64,000 nt of DNA, from positions 3,482,518 to 3,546,517 of the forward strand of contig NZ_JACBZP010000001.1 in assembly GCF_013409065.1 (NCBI RefSeq), read 5' to 3'. Numbering within the stretch: the stretch's first letter is position 1; every line of letters begins with the position of its first letter. The position numbers and the translations under genes were made by a program. This document shows, one piece after another, positions 25,768-34,895 of this stretch. Source of the DNA: Spelaeicoccus albus. Lineage in GTDB: Bacteria; Actinomycetota; Actinomycetes; Actinomycetales; Brevibacteriaceae. Below the pieces are notes generated by a model. The model was not told the origin of the DNA, ran no database searches, and saw nothing but the letters and a program-made list of their open reading frames with translations.

Positions 25768-27593
25768 ACGTTCTCCTGAAAGCGCCTGCCGGCTTCGCGT
25801 AGCCGGTCGGCCCTGTCGGCGTGGACATCGAGGGCGGCTACCGCCTCGTCGAACGGCTTGCGTGCCGAATCGAACAGGTCGCGGGTGCGTGCCCACAGAT
25901 TGGTGCGCGCCGCGTCCGTCAATTCACGCCGGGCCGCGTCGCCGAAGAGCGAGTCGAGGAGTCGCTCGGCAATGGCGGCAGTTTCCGTCGGTGTCGGGGC
26001 ACCCTCGGAGCCGGTCGCCGCGCCCTTCCCGGTCTTTCCGGCGCTGCCGACATTTCCGGCGCTGCCGGCCTTCTCGGCGCTCCCGGCCGCCACAGCAAGC
26101 ATCACCACGACGGCCACCGCATCGATGCCGAACGACAGCAGACGTGCTTTGGCTCGTTTGCCACGGGCCTCTTCGCGGACCAGGTTCGTCACGTGGCCCG
26201 TCCACTCACGCAGCGTGGCGCCGATCTGGCGCTCGGTGACCGGCTGCTGCAGGCCGTCATCGTCCAACAGTCCCGGCCCGCCCGGAAGCCGCCGCCATTG
26301 TCGGCCGAGCGCCGCGTGCATATCGGCCAGGCCTTCGCGGATGACGTCGGTCTGACCGCCGCGGATCGCATCGCCCAGCGGTGCCGCCGCATCCCGGTCG
26401 CCGCCTAGTGCCGCACCGATACGCGATCGAATCCGGGACAGGCTCGATTCGATTCCCAAGAAGAACTGGCCGGTGCCGATGAAGTCCTGCCAGCGGGCCG
26501 ACACTTCGCCGCGGATCAGCCGCCCATCGGTGAGCGCGGTGGCAACGGCATCGCCGGCGGTCCGCAGTTCCCGCTCGACGGCGGCGGTCAGTTCGTGCAA
26601 TGCGCGGGCCTGCCGGGCTTCGGACGCGGCGACCTCGTCCACGCGCGAGCCGACCGACTGCACGGCGCTGCGCAGCGTTCGACGAGCCACCAGACGCCGC
26701 GCCCTCGGGTTCGCTCCGAGAGCCTCGATCCACGATTTCACGCCGGACATCGCGTCGTCCGGCAACAGCCCGGCAGTCCGGCGCACTTCGGGGATCAAGA
26801 ACAGCGGCGTGGACTCCAGGCCTTCGGCGACGAGCATTTCGGACAAGTGTCGGCGCACCGGCCGTGCCGAATCGCCGGGCACTCGATCGAGGACGACGGC
26901 CAGCGTGGTGCCGTTCGACGTCGCCTGCTTGACGTGATTCCACGGGACCGCGTCGGCGTATCGTGCCGCAGTGGTCGTGAACAGCCATAGATCGGCCGCC
27001 GCGGTCAGCCGGGCCGCGAAAGCCCGGTTGGAGTCGTCGATCGAGTCCAGATCGGGAGCGTCCAACAGGGCGAGCCCGGCCGGTAGACCGGAATGCGCCC
27101 GCACGACGGGGTCGAGCCCGTCCCAGTCGCCGTACGCCGACGATGCGAAAACGTGTCCATCATCGGGATGGTGGATCAGCACCGGACGGCGTGTCGTCGG
27201 GCGGATCACCCCTGCCGGGCTGACCTCCTCGCCGACGAGCGAGTTGACGAGGGTGGATTTGCCGGCGCCCGTCGAGCCGCCGACCACCACGAGCAACGGC
27301 GCGCCGGCCGTCAGCCGCGGACGCACGAAATCGGCGAGTTGGTCGCGAAGGCCGGTTATCCGCTCGCGGTGCGTTTCGACGTCCGGAAGGCTCAGCGGCA
27401 GCTCGATCCCGCGCAACTGCTCAAGCAGGTCGTCGCAGGCATGGAGCAGCCCGGCGCCGGTCTCCGGCACAGAGTCTGGTTGGGTCTCGATCTGGCTCTC
27501 CTCGGCCTCGTCTTGGGCAATGCCGCGGGCTGTCTGCGGGCTTTCGGCCCGGCACGCCTCGGACACCCTACAAAACCTTACGCGATCGAGCAC
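25764..27593 (-). CDS. YfjP-type GTPase with C-terminal membrane helix (first of a pair)
   Basis: About 609 residues. G1 is GGSTGAGKSTLVNSLVG (about 109-125), G3 is DAPDLDSIDD, and the G4 position reads VLDRVP rather than NKxD, so nucleotide specificity may differ from its partner. A hydrophobic helix followed by a Gly/Ala/Lys-rich linker lies near residues 490-535. It is coupled to the downstream GTPase by a 4-base overlap; such tandem pairs are common in actinobacteria and may form heteromers. The start is uncertain: GTG codons at 27593 and 27566 are both possible. Confidence 0.82.
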   Translation of the reverse strand: MLDRVRFCRVSEACRAESPQTARGIAQDEAEESQIETQPDSVPETGAGLLHACDDLLEQLRGIELPLSLPDVETHRERITGLRDQLADFVRPRLTAGAPLLVVVGGSTGAGKSTLVNSLVGEEVSPAGVIRPTTRRPVLIHHPDDGHVFASSAYGDWDGLDPVVRAHSGLPAGLALLDAPDLDSIDDSNRAFAARLTAAADLWLFTTTAARYADAVPWNHVKQATSNGTTLAVVLDRVPGDSARPVRRHLSEMLVAEGLESTPLFLIPEVRRTAGLLPDDAMSGVKSWIEALGANPRARRLVARRTLRSAVQSVGSRVDEVAASEARQARALHELTAAVERELRTAGDAVATALTDGRLIRGEVSARWQDFIGTGQFFLGIESSLSRIRSRIGAALGGDRDAAAPLGDAIRGGQTDVIREGLADMHAALGRQWRRLPGGPGLLDDDGLQQPVTERQIGATLREWTGHVTNLVREEARGKRAKARLLSFGIDAVAVVVMLAVAAGSAEKAGSAGNVGSAGKTGKGAATGSEGAPTPTETAAIAERLLDSLFGDAARRELTDAARTNLWARTRDLFDSARKPFDEAVAALDVHADRADRLREAGRRFQENV

Positions 27594-27609
27594 CTAGGAT
27601 AGAAGTACG

Positions 27610-27682
27610 CCCCCGTAGCTCAATGGATAGAGCAGCAGCCTTCTAATCTGCCGGTTACGCGTTCGAGTCGCGTCGGGGGCAC
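27610..27682 (+). tRNA. tRNA-Arg (anticodon TCT)
   Basis: Acceptor GCCCCCG/CGGGGGC, D-arm AGCTCAATGGATAGAGC shape, anticodon loop CTTCTAA giving TCT, and T-arm GCG-TTCGAGT-CGC. The discriminator is A and CCA is not encoded. It lies 26 bases upstream of nagZ and divergent from the GTPase pair. Confidence 0.95.
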
Positions 27683-27708
27683 CCGCCACGTCCGAAAGGC
27701 CTTGCACC

Positions 27709-29220
27709 ATGCCGGATTCCGCACTACTCCGCCTGGCGAACTCCGTCGTCTGGCCGGGCTTCACCGGCCATACGGCACCGCACTGGCTGCTTCGCGAATT
27801 GGACGGCGGGCTGGCCGGCGCCGTGTACTTCTCGCACAATATCGACCCGGCCGACCCCGCCGCCACCGCGTCGTTGTCGAGACAAATCCACGACGCGAAC
27901 CCGTTGGCTCTCATTGGCGTCGACGAAGAGGGCGGCGCCGTCACCCGGTTGGAATCCGTCGGCGGGTCCTCGGTTCCCGGCAATGCCGTATTGGGCCGTC
28001 TCGACGACACCGAAGTCACCGAGCGGGCCGCGGCATGGCTCGGCCGGCTCGTCGGCTCCCGAGGAATCGACATCGACCTGGCGCCGGACGTCGATGTGAA
28101 CGCCGATCCGCGCAACCCCGTCATCGGCGTGCGCTCGTTCAGCGCCGACCCGGACGTCGTAGCGCGCCATGCCGCGGCGTCCGTTCGCGGCCTGCAATCG
28201 GCGGGCGTCGCGGCGTGTGCCAAGCATTTCCCCGGTCACGGCGACACGGCCTCCGATTCGCATGTGGAAGCCGCACTCAGCGACATCGATGAACGGACGT
28301 TGCGGGAGGTCCATCTCCGGCCGTTCGCCGCTGCCGTCGATGCAGGCGTGAAGGCGATCATGTGCGCGCATATTCGGGTACCGTTTCTCGGCCCCGCCCC
28401 CGCTACCGTCAATCGCCGGGCTCTGGATCTGGCACGGACCATGGGCTTTGACGGCGTCATCGTGACCGATGCGCTCGACATGGCCGCGATCCGCGCAACT
28501 ATCGGCTCGGGCCCCGGAGCGGTCGCCGCATTGAACGCCGGCGCGGACCTGCTGTGCACCGGCAATCCGTACGCCAACGGCGCCGCCGCGACCGATGAAC
28601 ACGCCGATGAACGCGAATTCGCCGAGGTGCGCGATGCCGTCTACCGGGCGTTGCGCCGCGGCGACCTCGACGTCGCGCGCGTTCAGGAGGCGGCTCGGCG
28701 AGTGCGCGAGCTGTCCGAGTGGACTCGCCGCGCCGACGGCGGCCCGGCGGTGGAATTCGACGGTGCGGCGGTCGCTGCGCGCGGCTTGGAGGTCTCGGGA
28801 GACGTACGCGTGGCCGGGCCGCTGCTGGTGATCGATGCACGACCCCGCCGGACCATCGCGGTCGGCGAGGCCGCCGACTTCTTCACGGAATCGTTGCGGG
28901 CCAAGTCCGGCCGCGGAACCGTCGAGCGTCTCGGCCTGTCCGGGATGAGCGCGGACGACGCCGGCGCGGCAATCGATTCGGCGCTCGCCCGGTCGACCGG
29001 AGACGTCGTCCTCGTCGTCGCGGGCCTCCACAGCGACAGCCGCGAAGCAGCTGTTCGAGATGCCGTGCTGCACGCACGCCCGAACGCCGTGGTCGTCAAT
29101 TCGGGGTGGCCGGGCGCCGGCACCATGTCCGGCCGCGAGGTGCGCACCTACGGAGCGTCCAGGGTCGGCGCCGAAGCGGTCGCCGACCTGCTGCTGGCCG
29201 ACGAGCCCGAGACCCGGTGA
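27709..29220 (+). CDS. nagZ: Beta-N-acetylglucosaminidase NagZ (GH3)
   Basis: A 503-residue GH3 enzyme. The motif [14 protein letters not shown] holds the His/Asp general acid loop typical of NagZ, and the nucleophile Asp is in VIVTDALDM. It cleaves GlcNAc from anhydromuropeptides during cell-wall recycling, in the cytoplasm because no signal peptide is seen. The C-terminal extension after about residue 350 is longer than in E. coli NagZ and matches the two-domain Gram-positive type. anmK follows 10 bases later, so the two steps are probably co-expressed. Confidence 0.93.
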   Translation: MPDSALLRLANSVVWPGFTGHTAPHWLLRELDGGLAGAVYFSHNIDPADPAATASLSRQIHDANPLALIGVDEEGGAVTRLESVGGSSVPGNAVLGRLDDTEVTERAAAWLGRLVGSRGIDIDLAPDVDVNADPRNPVIGVRSFSADPDVVARHAAASVRGLQSAGVAACAKHFPGHGDTASDSHVEAALSDIDERTLREVHLRPFAAAVDAGVKAIMCAHIRVPFLGPAPATVNRRALDLARTMGFDGVIVTDALDMAAIRATIGSGPGAVAALNAGADLLCTGNPYANGAAATDEHADEREFAEVRDAVYRALRRGDLDVARVQEAARRVRELSEWTRRADGGPAVEFDGAAVAARGLEVSGDVRVAGPLLVIDARPRRTIAVGEAADFFTESLRAKSGRGTVERLGLSGMSADDAGAAIDSALARSTGDVVLVVAGLHSDSREAAVRDAVLHARPNAVVVNSGWPGAGTMSGREVRTYGASRVGAEAVADLLLADEPETR

Positions 29221-29230
29221 TGATCGACGC

Positions 29231-30412
29231 ATGAAGATTTTGGGCCTGATGTCCGGCACATCGCACGACGGCATCGATGCGGCGGTCGTGGACTTCACCG
29301 ACGAGTCGGCAACGTTGAGCGGCGTCGTCCTGCACACCTCGACCACGCCGTACCGCGCCGACCTCCGGGAACGGCTGGCCGCCGCGCTCCCGCCGTCGCG
29401 GACGACCTTTGCCGAGGCGTGCGCACTCGACACCATGATCGGGCAGGCGTTCGCCGAAGTCGCCGCGAGCGCTTCGCTGGATGTCGGCGGCGTCGATCTC
29501 GTGTGCTCGCACGGGCAGACGGTCTTCCACTGGATCGACGACGGCCGGGCTCGCGGCACCCTGCAGTTGGGGCAGCCGGCCTGGATCGCGGACGCCGCCG
29601 GAGCGCCGGTCGTCTCGGACATCAGGGCCGCCGATATCGTCCGCGGCGGGCAGGGCGCGCCACTCGTCTGCCTGCTCGACGGCATGCTGCTCGGGCACCT
29701 GCCGGGCGTCTCGGCGGCGCTCAATCTCGGCGGCATCGCCAATATGACGGTTGTCTCGCACGGCAGCGCCGTCGCAGCTTATGACATCGGTCCGGCCAAT
29801 GCGCTCATCGATGCGGCGGTCGCGGCGTCCGACTCCGCCGCGGGCGGGTTCGACGCGGACGGCGCGCTCGCTGCATCCGGCCACGTCGACAGGCAGCTCT
29901 TACGGGTGCTGCTCGACGAGCCGTTCTATGCCCGCCGTCCGCCAAAGAGCACCGGCAAGGAATTGTTCAACGGGGATTACATCAACAGGGCTCTGGAGAG
30001 TGCCGGCCGGACGCCGGGCATCGCGGATCTTGTCGCAACCCTCACCGAGCTGACGGTGCGGGTATCAGCACAGGCGGTGTCGGCCGCGGGGGCCGACCGG
30101 CTGGTGGTATCGGGCGGCGGCGTCTTCAACCCGGTCCTCATGCGTCGCTTGCACCGGGCGCTGCCGCACGTGCGCATGAGCCGCTCGGACGATTTCGGCG
30201 CACCGGCCGGCGACAAGGAAGCGATCCTCGTCGCACTCATCGGTTGGTTCACGGCGCATGGGCTTCCGGCGAACGTCCCGGAATGTACGGGGGCTGCGTC
30301 TCGAGCGGTTCTCGGCTCCATCACGCCGGGCCCGCAGGGGTTTCCGGACTTCGAGGCCGCCGATGCGCCATCCGGTCTGCTCTTGCGAGCATCGCCCTCG
30401 CGGCGCAGCTGA
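29231..30412 (+). CDS. anmK: Anhydro-N-acetylmuramic acid kinase
   Basis: A 393-residue sugar kinase of the AnmK family. [10 protein letters not shown] at 7-16 is the diagnostic phosphate-1 motif, and [21 protein letters not shown] and STGKELFN are also present. It opens and phosphorylates 1,6-anhydroMurNAc to MurNAc-6-phosphate. The ATG at 29231 is chosen by homology. It lies directly behind nagZ, which supplies the substrate, and a nagA gene occurs at 43.8 kb. It is convergent with tetR, with nine bases between. Confidence 0.95.
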   Translation: MKILGLMSGTSHDGIDAAVVDFTDESATLSGVVLHTSTTPYRADLRERLAAALPPSRTTFAEACALDTMIGQAFAEVAASASLDVGGVDLVCSHGQTVFHWIDDGRARGTLQLGQPAWIADAAGAPVVSDIRAADIVRGGQGAPLVCLLDGMLLGHLPGVSAALNLGGIANMTVVSHGSAVAAYDIGPANALIDAAVAASDSAAGGFDADGALAASGHVDRQLLRVLLDEPFYARRPPKSTGKELFNGDYINRALESAGRTPGIADLVATLTELTVRVSAQAVSAAGADRLVVSGGGVFNPVLMRRLHRALPHVRMSRSDDFGAPAGDKEAILVALIGWFTAHGLPANVPECTGAASRAVLGSITPGPQGFPDFEAADAPSGLLLRASPSRRS

Positions 30413-30421
30413 AGCGCCCGT

Positions 30422-31006
30422 TTACGATTCGAGAAGTTCCTCGGCCAGTTCGAGACCGACAGTCTTGAGTTCGTCGGCCGACGCGTCCTGTTCGACGAAC
30501 ATCCCCGGCGCAAACGATCCGAACACCAAGGAGACGAACGCCATCCGGGCGCGCATGCGCGTGCGCAGCGAAGCGTCGGGCGGGGTGAGCAGTTCCGTCA
30601 TGTCGACGACCCACTGCCCGGGCCCGTGCTGGTGTGCATGTTCGCGCGAGTGTTCTTCGGACTTCAGCGACCGCAGCACCGGCTGGTTTTCCTGCAGCAG
30701 GCGCATGACCCTCCTGCTGTCGCCGTACACCAGGTCCGCGAGCCTGGCCAGCAGGTCCTTGCGGAATTCCAGGCTGAAATCGTTTTGCTCGCGGGCCCAC
30801 TCGATGAGCCTGCCGATTTTCTCTTGCACGTCCGTGAAGAGACTGAGCAGAATCTCTTCCTTGGATTTGAAGTGATAATAAAGCGCGGCCTTCGTGACGC
30901 CGAGCCGTTCGGAGATCTCGCGCAGCGAAGTGCCGTCGTACCCGTGCTCGGTGAAGAGTTCGAGGGCGACGACTTGAATCCGCGACCGCGTATCTTCCGT
31001 CGCCAT
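30422..31006 (-). CDS. TetR-family repressor of the adjacent efflux pump
   Basis: A 194-residue TetR/AcrR regulator. The N-terminal helix-turn-helix (about 8-52) includes TSLREISERLGVTKAALYYHFKSKEEIL, a standard TetR recognition region. The C-terminal ligand domain is not assignable to a subfamily. The start at 31006 has GGAG eight bases upstream. It is divergent from a DHA2 efflux gene across a 137-base region with a strong palindromic operator, so it most likely represses that pump and itself. Confidence 0.92.
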   Translation of the reverse strand: MATEDTRSRIQVVALELFTEHGYDGTSLREISERLGVTKAALYYHFKSKEEILLSLFTDVQEKIGRLIEWAREQNDFSLEFRKDLLARLADLVYGDSRRVMRLLQENQPVLRSLKSEEHSREHAHQHGPGQWVVDMTELLTPPDASLRTRMRARMAFVSLVFGSFAPGMFVEQDASADELKTVGLELAEELLES

Positions 31007-31070
31007 ACAGTTTTTCTCCAGTTCCCATCGATTTGCCAGCAAATTGCCATCGTAGCGATCGGCATATGAT

Positions 31071-31117
31071 TTGCGTACTTACCGACCGACAAGTAATATC
31101 TTACCTGTCGGTAAGTA
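31071..31117 (+). promoter_or_regulatory. Promoter and TetR operator of the DHA2 pump
   Basis: A -35 TTGCGT (31071-31076) and a -10 TAATAT (31094-31099) with a 17-base spacer face the pump gene. A perfect 10-bp inverted repeat TACTTACCGA/TCGGTAAGTA (31076-31085 and 31108-31117) brackets the -10, and an inner imperfect repeat CGACAAGTAA/TTACCTGTCG is nested inside. Bound repressor would block RNA polymerase directly. The pump ATG follows 26 bases later. Confidence 0.8.
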
Positions 31118-31143
31118 ACTAGCATACGTTCAGGAGACTTCTT

Positions 31144-32760
31144 ATGGCAAAGATCGCGGATATTCCCGCGGTGGACGAGCGCGACGTCCGGCAAACGCGC
31201 AGCAAGCGGGAGATCATCCTGGTGATGGTCGGATTGATGATCACCATGCTGCTGGCCATGCTCGACAACACGATCGTCGGCCCGGCCCTGCCCACCATCG
31301 TGGGCGACCTCGGCGGGCTTGCGCATCTGTCGTGGGTGCTGACGGCCTATACGCTCGCCACCGCCGTGTCGACGCTCGTCTGGGGCAAGCTCGGCGACTT
31401 GTTCGGCCGCAAGACGGCGTTCCTCTCGGCGATTGCGCTCTTCCTGACCGGATCCGCGTTGACCGGGATGGCGCAGTCGATGGGCGAATTGATCGGCTTC
31501 CGCGCCATCCAAGGGCTCGGAGCCGGCGGCCTCATCGTCGGAGTCATGGCAATCCTGGGCGAACTCGTCTCACCACGGGAACGCGGCAAATACCAGGGGT
31601 ACATGATGGCGATCATGCCACTGGCCATGCTGGGCGGCCCGCTTCTGGGCGGCTGGATCACCGACAACGCCTCATGGCGCTGGGCCTTCTACGTCAACTT
31701 GCCGCTGGGCATCATCGCCCTGATTACCGTATGGCTGACGCTCCACTCCCCCAAGCGCACCGTCGGCAAGGTGTTCATCGACTGGTGGGGCGCGCTCACG
31801 CTGGCCGTCTGGACGAGCTCGCTGGTGCTCGTGTGCAGTTGGGGCGGCAACCAGTACGCGTGGGATTCCTGGCAGATTCTCGGGCTCGGGCTCGTCGCCG
31901 TGGCCGGATTCATCGCTTTCATCACGATCGAGACCCGCGTACCCGAGCCGCTGATGCCGCTGCACATCTTCAAGAACCTGAACTTCTCCGTCTCCGGCGG
32001 CCTCAGCATGATCGTCGGCGCCGCCATGATGGGCACTGCCGCGTACCTGCCGCAGTTCCAGCAACTGGTGCAGGGCGATTCGGCCACGAACAGCGGCTTG
32101 CTCCTGCTGCCCATGATGATCCCGATGATGCTCACCAGTGTCTTCATCGGTCAGGTGGTCTCACGCACCGGTAGGATCCGCATTTTCCCCATCCTCGGCG
32201 GCATTGCGCTGACGATCGGCATGCTCTTGATGAGCCAGCTGCAGGTCGATGCGACGACTCTCAACGTCAGCTTGTTCATGATCGTGATCGGCCTCGGCGT
32301 CGGCGGCCTGATGCAGCCGTCGTCACTCATTGCCCAGAACAGCGTGTCCCTGCGCGATATGGGTGCCGGTATGGGAGCGAACACGTTCCTCCGGACGATC
32401 GGCATGTCGCTGGGGACGGCCATCTTCGGCACGATCTACACCGGCCGGCTGACCGACCATCTCACGAGTTCGCTCGGATCGGCCGGTGCGAAGTTCACAT
32501 CCGGCGGCGCACAATTGCCGCCCGCGCTGATGGACAAGCTTCCGGACGCCGTCCAGCAGGCCATCCGTGCCGCAGTGACGTCGGGGATCGACGGCATCTT
32601 CCTTGCCGGTTCGATTGCTGCAGCCGCCGGCATCGTTGTGGCGTTGCTGGTGCGGGACGTCGAGCTGAAGGGGCCGGATCCGGCGCCACGGCAAGAACCC
32701 GCCGACCGGGACGACGACGTCGATGTTCGCGAGGCCGAAATCACCGCGATTCAGGCGTAA
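31144..32760 (+). CDS. DHA2-family (14-TM) MFS multidrug efflux transporter
   Basis: A 538-residue major facilitator with about 14 hydrophobic segments. The motif LDNTIVGPALPTI at about 39-51 is antiporter motif D1, and LGDLFGRKTAFL is motif A in loop 2-3. It is a drug/proton antiporter of the EmrB/QacA type; the substrate is unknown. CAGGAG precedes the ATG. It is controlled by a divergent TetR gene through a clear operator. The C-terminus ends in a charged tail rich in Asp, Glu and Arg. Confidence 0.93.
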   Translation: MAKIADIPAVDERDVRQTRSKREIILVMVGLMITMLLAMLDNTIVGPALPTIVGDLGGLAHLSWVLTAYTLATAVSTLVWGKLGDLFGRKTAFLSAIALFLTGSALTGMAQSMGELIGFRAIQGLGAGGLIVGVMAILGELVSPRERGKYQGYMMAIMPLAMLGGPLLGGWITDNASWRWAFYVNLPLGIIALITVWLTLHSPKRTVGKVFIDWWGALTLAVWTSSLVLVCSWGGNQYAWDSWQILGLGLVAVAGFIAFITIETRVPEPLMPLHIFKNLNFSVSGGLSMIVGAAMMGTAAYLPQFQQLVQGDSATNSGLLLLPMMIPMMLTSVFIGQVVSRTGRIRIFPILGGIALTIGMLLMSQLQVDATTLNVSLFMIVIGLGVGGLMQPSSLIAQNSVSLRDMGAGMGANTFLRTIGMSLGTAIFGTIYTGRLTDHLTSSLGSAGAKFTSGGAQLPPALMDKLPDAVQQAIRAAVTSGIDGIFLAGSIAAAAGIVVALLVRDVELKGPDPAPRQEPADRDDDVDVREAEITAIQA

Positions 32761-32790
32761 AGCCGGCACCCGTCGGGCCGCATGCCGCGT

Positions 32791-32836
32791 AGTTGACGAC
32801 GTTCCGCGACGAGACTTCCGCGGAACGTCGTCAACT
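32791..32836. terminator. Palindrome between the convergent MFS and CDP-alcohol transferase genes
   Basis: Perfect 18-bp arms AGTTGACGACGTTCCGCG (32791-32808) and its complement (32819-32836) with a 10-base loop. The right arm overlaps the stop codon of the minus-strand gene. The position between convergent genes suggests a bidirectional terminator. The sequence is unrelated to the other long palindromes. Confidence 0.65.
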
Positions 32837-33433
32837 GCGCGTTTTGGCAGCCCGCAGCATTCCCGTCGAGTACTGGACGAACGCCACGAGGTGTCCGGCG
32901 CAGCCCGCTAATGAGATGACGAACCCGACAAGCCACATCGGGGTTTGGGTGAAGACGTGTGCTCGCCCGGCCAGCATGATCGCCGTCCCGATCATCAACA
33001 ACGCCGTGCGCACCTTGCCGATGAACGTGACCTCGAGCCCCGGGTGCATATGGAAGAACGCGACGGCGCAAAACGACAAGATCACGTCGGGCACGATGAT
33101 GATGACGAAGATCCACCAGGGCACGATGCCGGCAACCAGGAACGACACCAGGACGACCACGAGCAGCAGCCGGTCGGCAATCGGATCGACCATGGCGCCC
33201 AAGCGAGAGACTTGGTTAAATCGGCGGGCGACGTATCCGTCGAACCAATCGGTCAGGCCGATCAACCCCAGCACGATGAAGGCAAGGAGATAATCCTCGG
33301 GCCCGAACATGATCCACACGAAGACCGGGAGCGCCAAGAGGCGCACGAGGGTGATCAGGTTCGGCCACGTGAATGCCGTGTCACGTACCTCCGGGGCGCC
33401 GCCCCGTGCGCCGGCACCGACGAATCGGATCAT
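32831..33433 (-). CDS. CDP-alcohol phosphatidyltransferase
   Basis: A 200-residue membrane enzyme with five or six hydrophobic segments. The full catalytic motif D-x2-DG-x2-AR-x8-G-x3-D-x3-D is present at Asp62, Asp65, Gly66, Ala69, Arg70, Gly79, Asp83 and Asp87. It transfers a phosphatidyl group from CDP-diacylglycerol to an alcohol; whether the product is phosphatidylglycerol phosphate, cardiolipin or an inositol lipid is not decided by the motif. The start overlaps the stop of the upstream gene by four bases. Confidence 0.9.
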   Translation of the reverse strand: MIRFVGAGARGGAPEVRDTAFTWPNLITLVRLLALPVFVWIMFGPEDYLLAFIVLGLIGLTDWFDGYVARRFNQVSRLGAMVDPIADRLLLVVVLVSFLVAGIVPWWIFVIIIVPDVILSFCAVAFFHMHPGLEVTFIGKVRTALLMIGTAIMLAGRAHVFTQTPMWLVGFVISLAGCAGHLVAFVQYSTGMLRAAKTRS

Positions 33434-33735
33434 GCCTCACGCTTATTGATGGCATCTTCCAGTCGATCGAGCTTTCCGGTCAATTCGCCCTGGTATCCGG
33501 GCCGGATGTCCGCCTTGACGACCAGCGACACGCGCGAGCCGTATTTCGCCACGGCATCGGTGGCCTGCTTGACCACCGCGAAGACCTCGTCCCAGTCGCC
33601 TTCGATGGTGGTAAACATGGAATCCGTCCGATTCGGCAGGCCGGAGTCGCGGACGATTTGGACGGCTTCGGCAACGGCATCGTGCACCGACGCCGATCCC
33701 CCGCCGCTTGGAGCAACAGAAAAGGCAATAAGCAT
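33430..33735 (-). CDS. MTH1187/YkoF-type thiamine-binding family protein
   Basis: A 101-residue protein matching the UPF0045/MTH1187 family: MLIAFSVAPSGGGSASVHDAV at the N-terminus, TTIEGDWDEVFAVVKQA in the middle. Members form ferredoxin-like fold tetramers and some bind thiamine or pyrimidine precursors. It overlaps the CDP-alcohol transferase start (ATGA), so they are co-expressed, but no functional link is known. Confidence 0.85.
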   Translation of the reverse strand: MLIAFSVAPSGGGSASVHDAVAEAVQIVRDSGLPNRTDSMFTTIEGDWDEVFAVVKQATDAVAKYGSRVSLVVKADIRPGYQGELTGKLDRLEDAINKREA

Positions 33736-33809
33736 GCTCTAAGACTGTCACAACTGTTCCGCGGGCGAAATCGGGACTGTTACGGCAACACGGTCGAACG
33801 AATAACGAG

Positions 33810-34895
33810 CTACCCGAAGTTTGCATCACAATCGCCGCTACCTCCGAGGAGGGAATTGCTCGCCGTGAATTTCACCGGCGGCGACGACCATCCGGAGTCG
33901 CTCACCGTCACGGCAAAGTCGAAGTCTCCCCCCAATAATCCGGAGAGCAAACCGGTCCCGATTTTCGTGGTGTAGACGCCGTTCTCGGGTTTGGAGGTCG
34001 TCGGTGCGTTCGTGCCTGTAAGAGTGATCAATCCGAGCCCAGTTCGTTTCGAATAGGCAAAGCTCGCATTGGCGCCGGTGTAGTCTTCGCCGCCGTTCAC
34101 GAAGCTCCAGGTCAAGACGAACGTTCCGGACCCAAGTCCGGGATTGTACCTACAGTGACCCTTCACCGTACCGATCGTCGTTGCCGTGATGGTGGCCGTC
34201 GCTGCCGACGTGTCCGTATATGCCGCCTTCGTCCCGTGCACGGCCGGTGCGCCCAGTGAGACCACTGCACCGAGCAACGCCACGGCGGCCACGCTCCCGA
34301 CTCCGCGCCGGCGGGCGGGGCCCCGCGTCGTCCCGCGGTGCCGCGACCGGCGGCGCGAGGGGCCCGCGGCCGGGCTTCCGCTCGTCCTTGCCGTCCGGCC
34401 TCCGCTGTCGCTTCGTCTGAACGCGACCATCAGGAGTACGCCGACGAGCAGTCCGCCCAGAAAGATCGCGGCCGGGGATTGCAATGCTGCCACGACGTAT
34501 CCGAGGTTGTTCACCGAGAACAGCAGCCTATCGGCCTCAACGACGCGGTACGCCTCTGCGTCGGACGCCGTATTGGCATCGCCGCGCAAGGTCAGCACGG
34601 CTTGTCCGTTCCCACCGCGGGTCATGCCGACGATGCGGTGCGTGACTCGGTCGCCGGCAGCGTCTCGCACGCTGACGACGTCGCCGACGTGCAGATCGTG
34701 CGCCGGAGTCGAGATAGCCACTCCGAGAGCTCCGGTGTCGATGCGCGGCCCCATCGATCCGGATTCGAAGACCAGCGGTTTGATGCCGAAAACCAGCGCC
34801 GCGCCGGCCATGAGCACGCACAGCACGCCGATGACGGCGGCAACTGTCAGTGCCGTCTCGCGAACCCAATGGCGCACACCGCTCACGTTCCTCAT
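33810..34895 (-). CDS. SipW-like signal peptidase fused to a TasA/camelysin-like exported domain
   Basis: A 361-residue protein with two parts. Residues 1-160 are an S26B (ER/archaeal type) signal peptidase: membrane helix 15-38, catalytic Ser47 (ESGSM), His86 (VTHRIVG), the GDAN motif with Asp112, and a second helix at about 142-160. After a very basic linker (160-198) comes a second signal-peptide-like helix (about 200-222), then a TKAAYTDTSAATATI segment typical of alternate SipW-dependent signals, then a Ser/Thr/Gly-rich secreted domain with two Cys near GHCRYN and GDCDANF. The peptidase may thus carry its own substrate. Last gene of a six-gene coupled operon; ATGA overlap with the preceding gene. 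Confidence 0.85.
   Translation of the reverse strand: MRNVSGVRHWVRETALTVAAVIGVLCVLMAGAALVFGIKPLVFESGSMGPRIDTGALGVAISTPAHDLHVGDVVSVRDAAGDRVTHRIVGMTRGGNGQAVLTLRGDANTASDAEAYRVVEADRLLFSVNNLGYVVAALQSPAAIFLGGLLVGVLLMVAFRRSDSGGRTARTSGSPAAGPSRRRSRHRGTTRGPARRRGVGSVAAVALLGAVVSLGAPAVHGTKAAYTDTSAATATITATTIGTVKGHCRYNPGLGSGTFVLTWSFVNGGEDYTGANASFAYSKRTGLGLITLTGTNAPTTSKPENGVYTTKIGTGLLSGLLGGDFDFAVTVSDSGWSSPPVKFTASNSLLGGSGDCDANFG

Noticed and set aside
27724-29742. A 672-codon minus-strand frame opposite nagZ and anmK
   Set aside because: Both nagZ and anmK carry full catalytic motifs on the plus strand; the antisense product has no recognisable domain.
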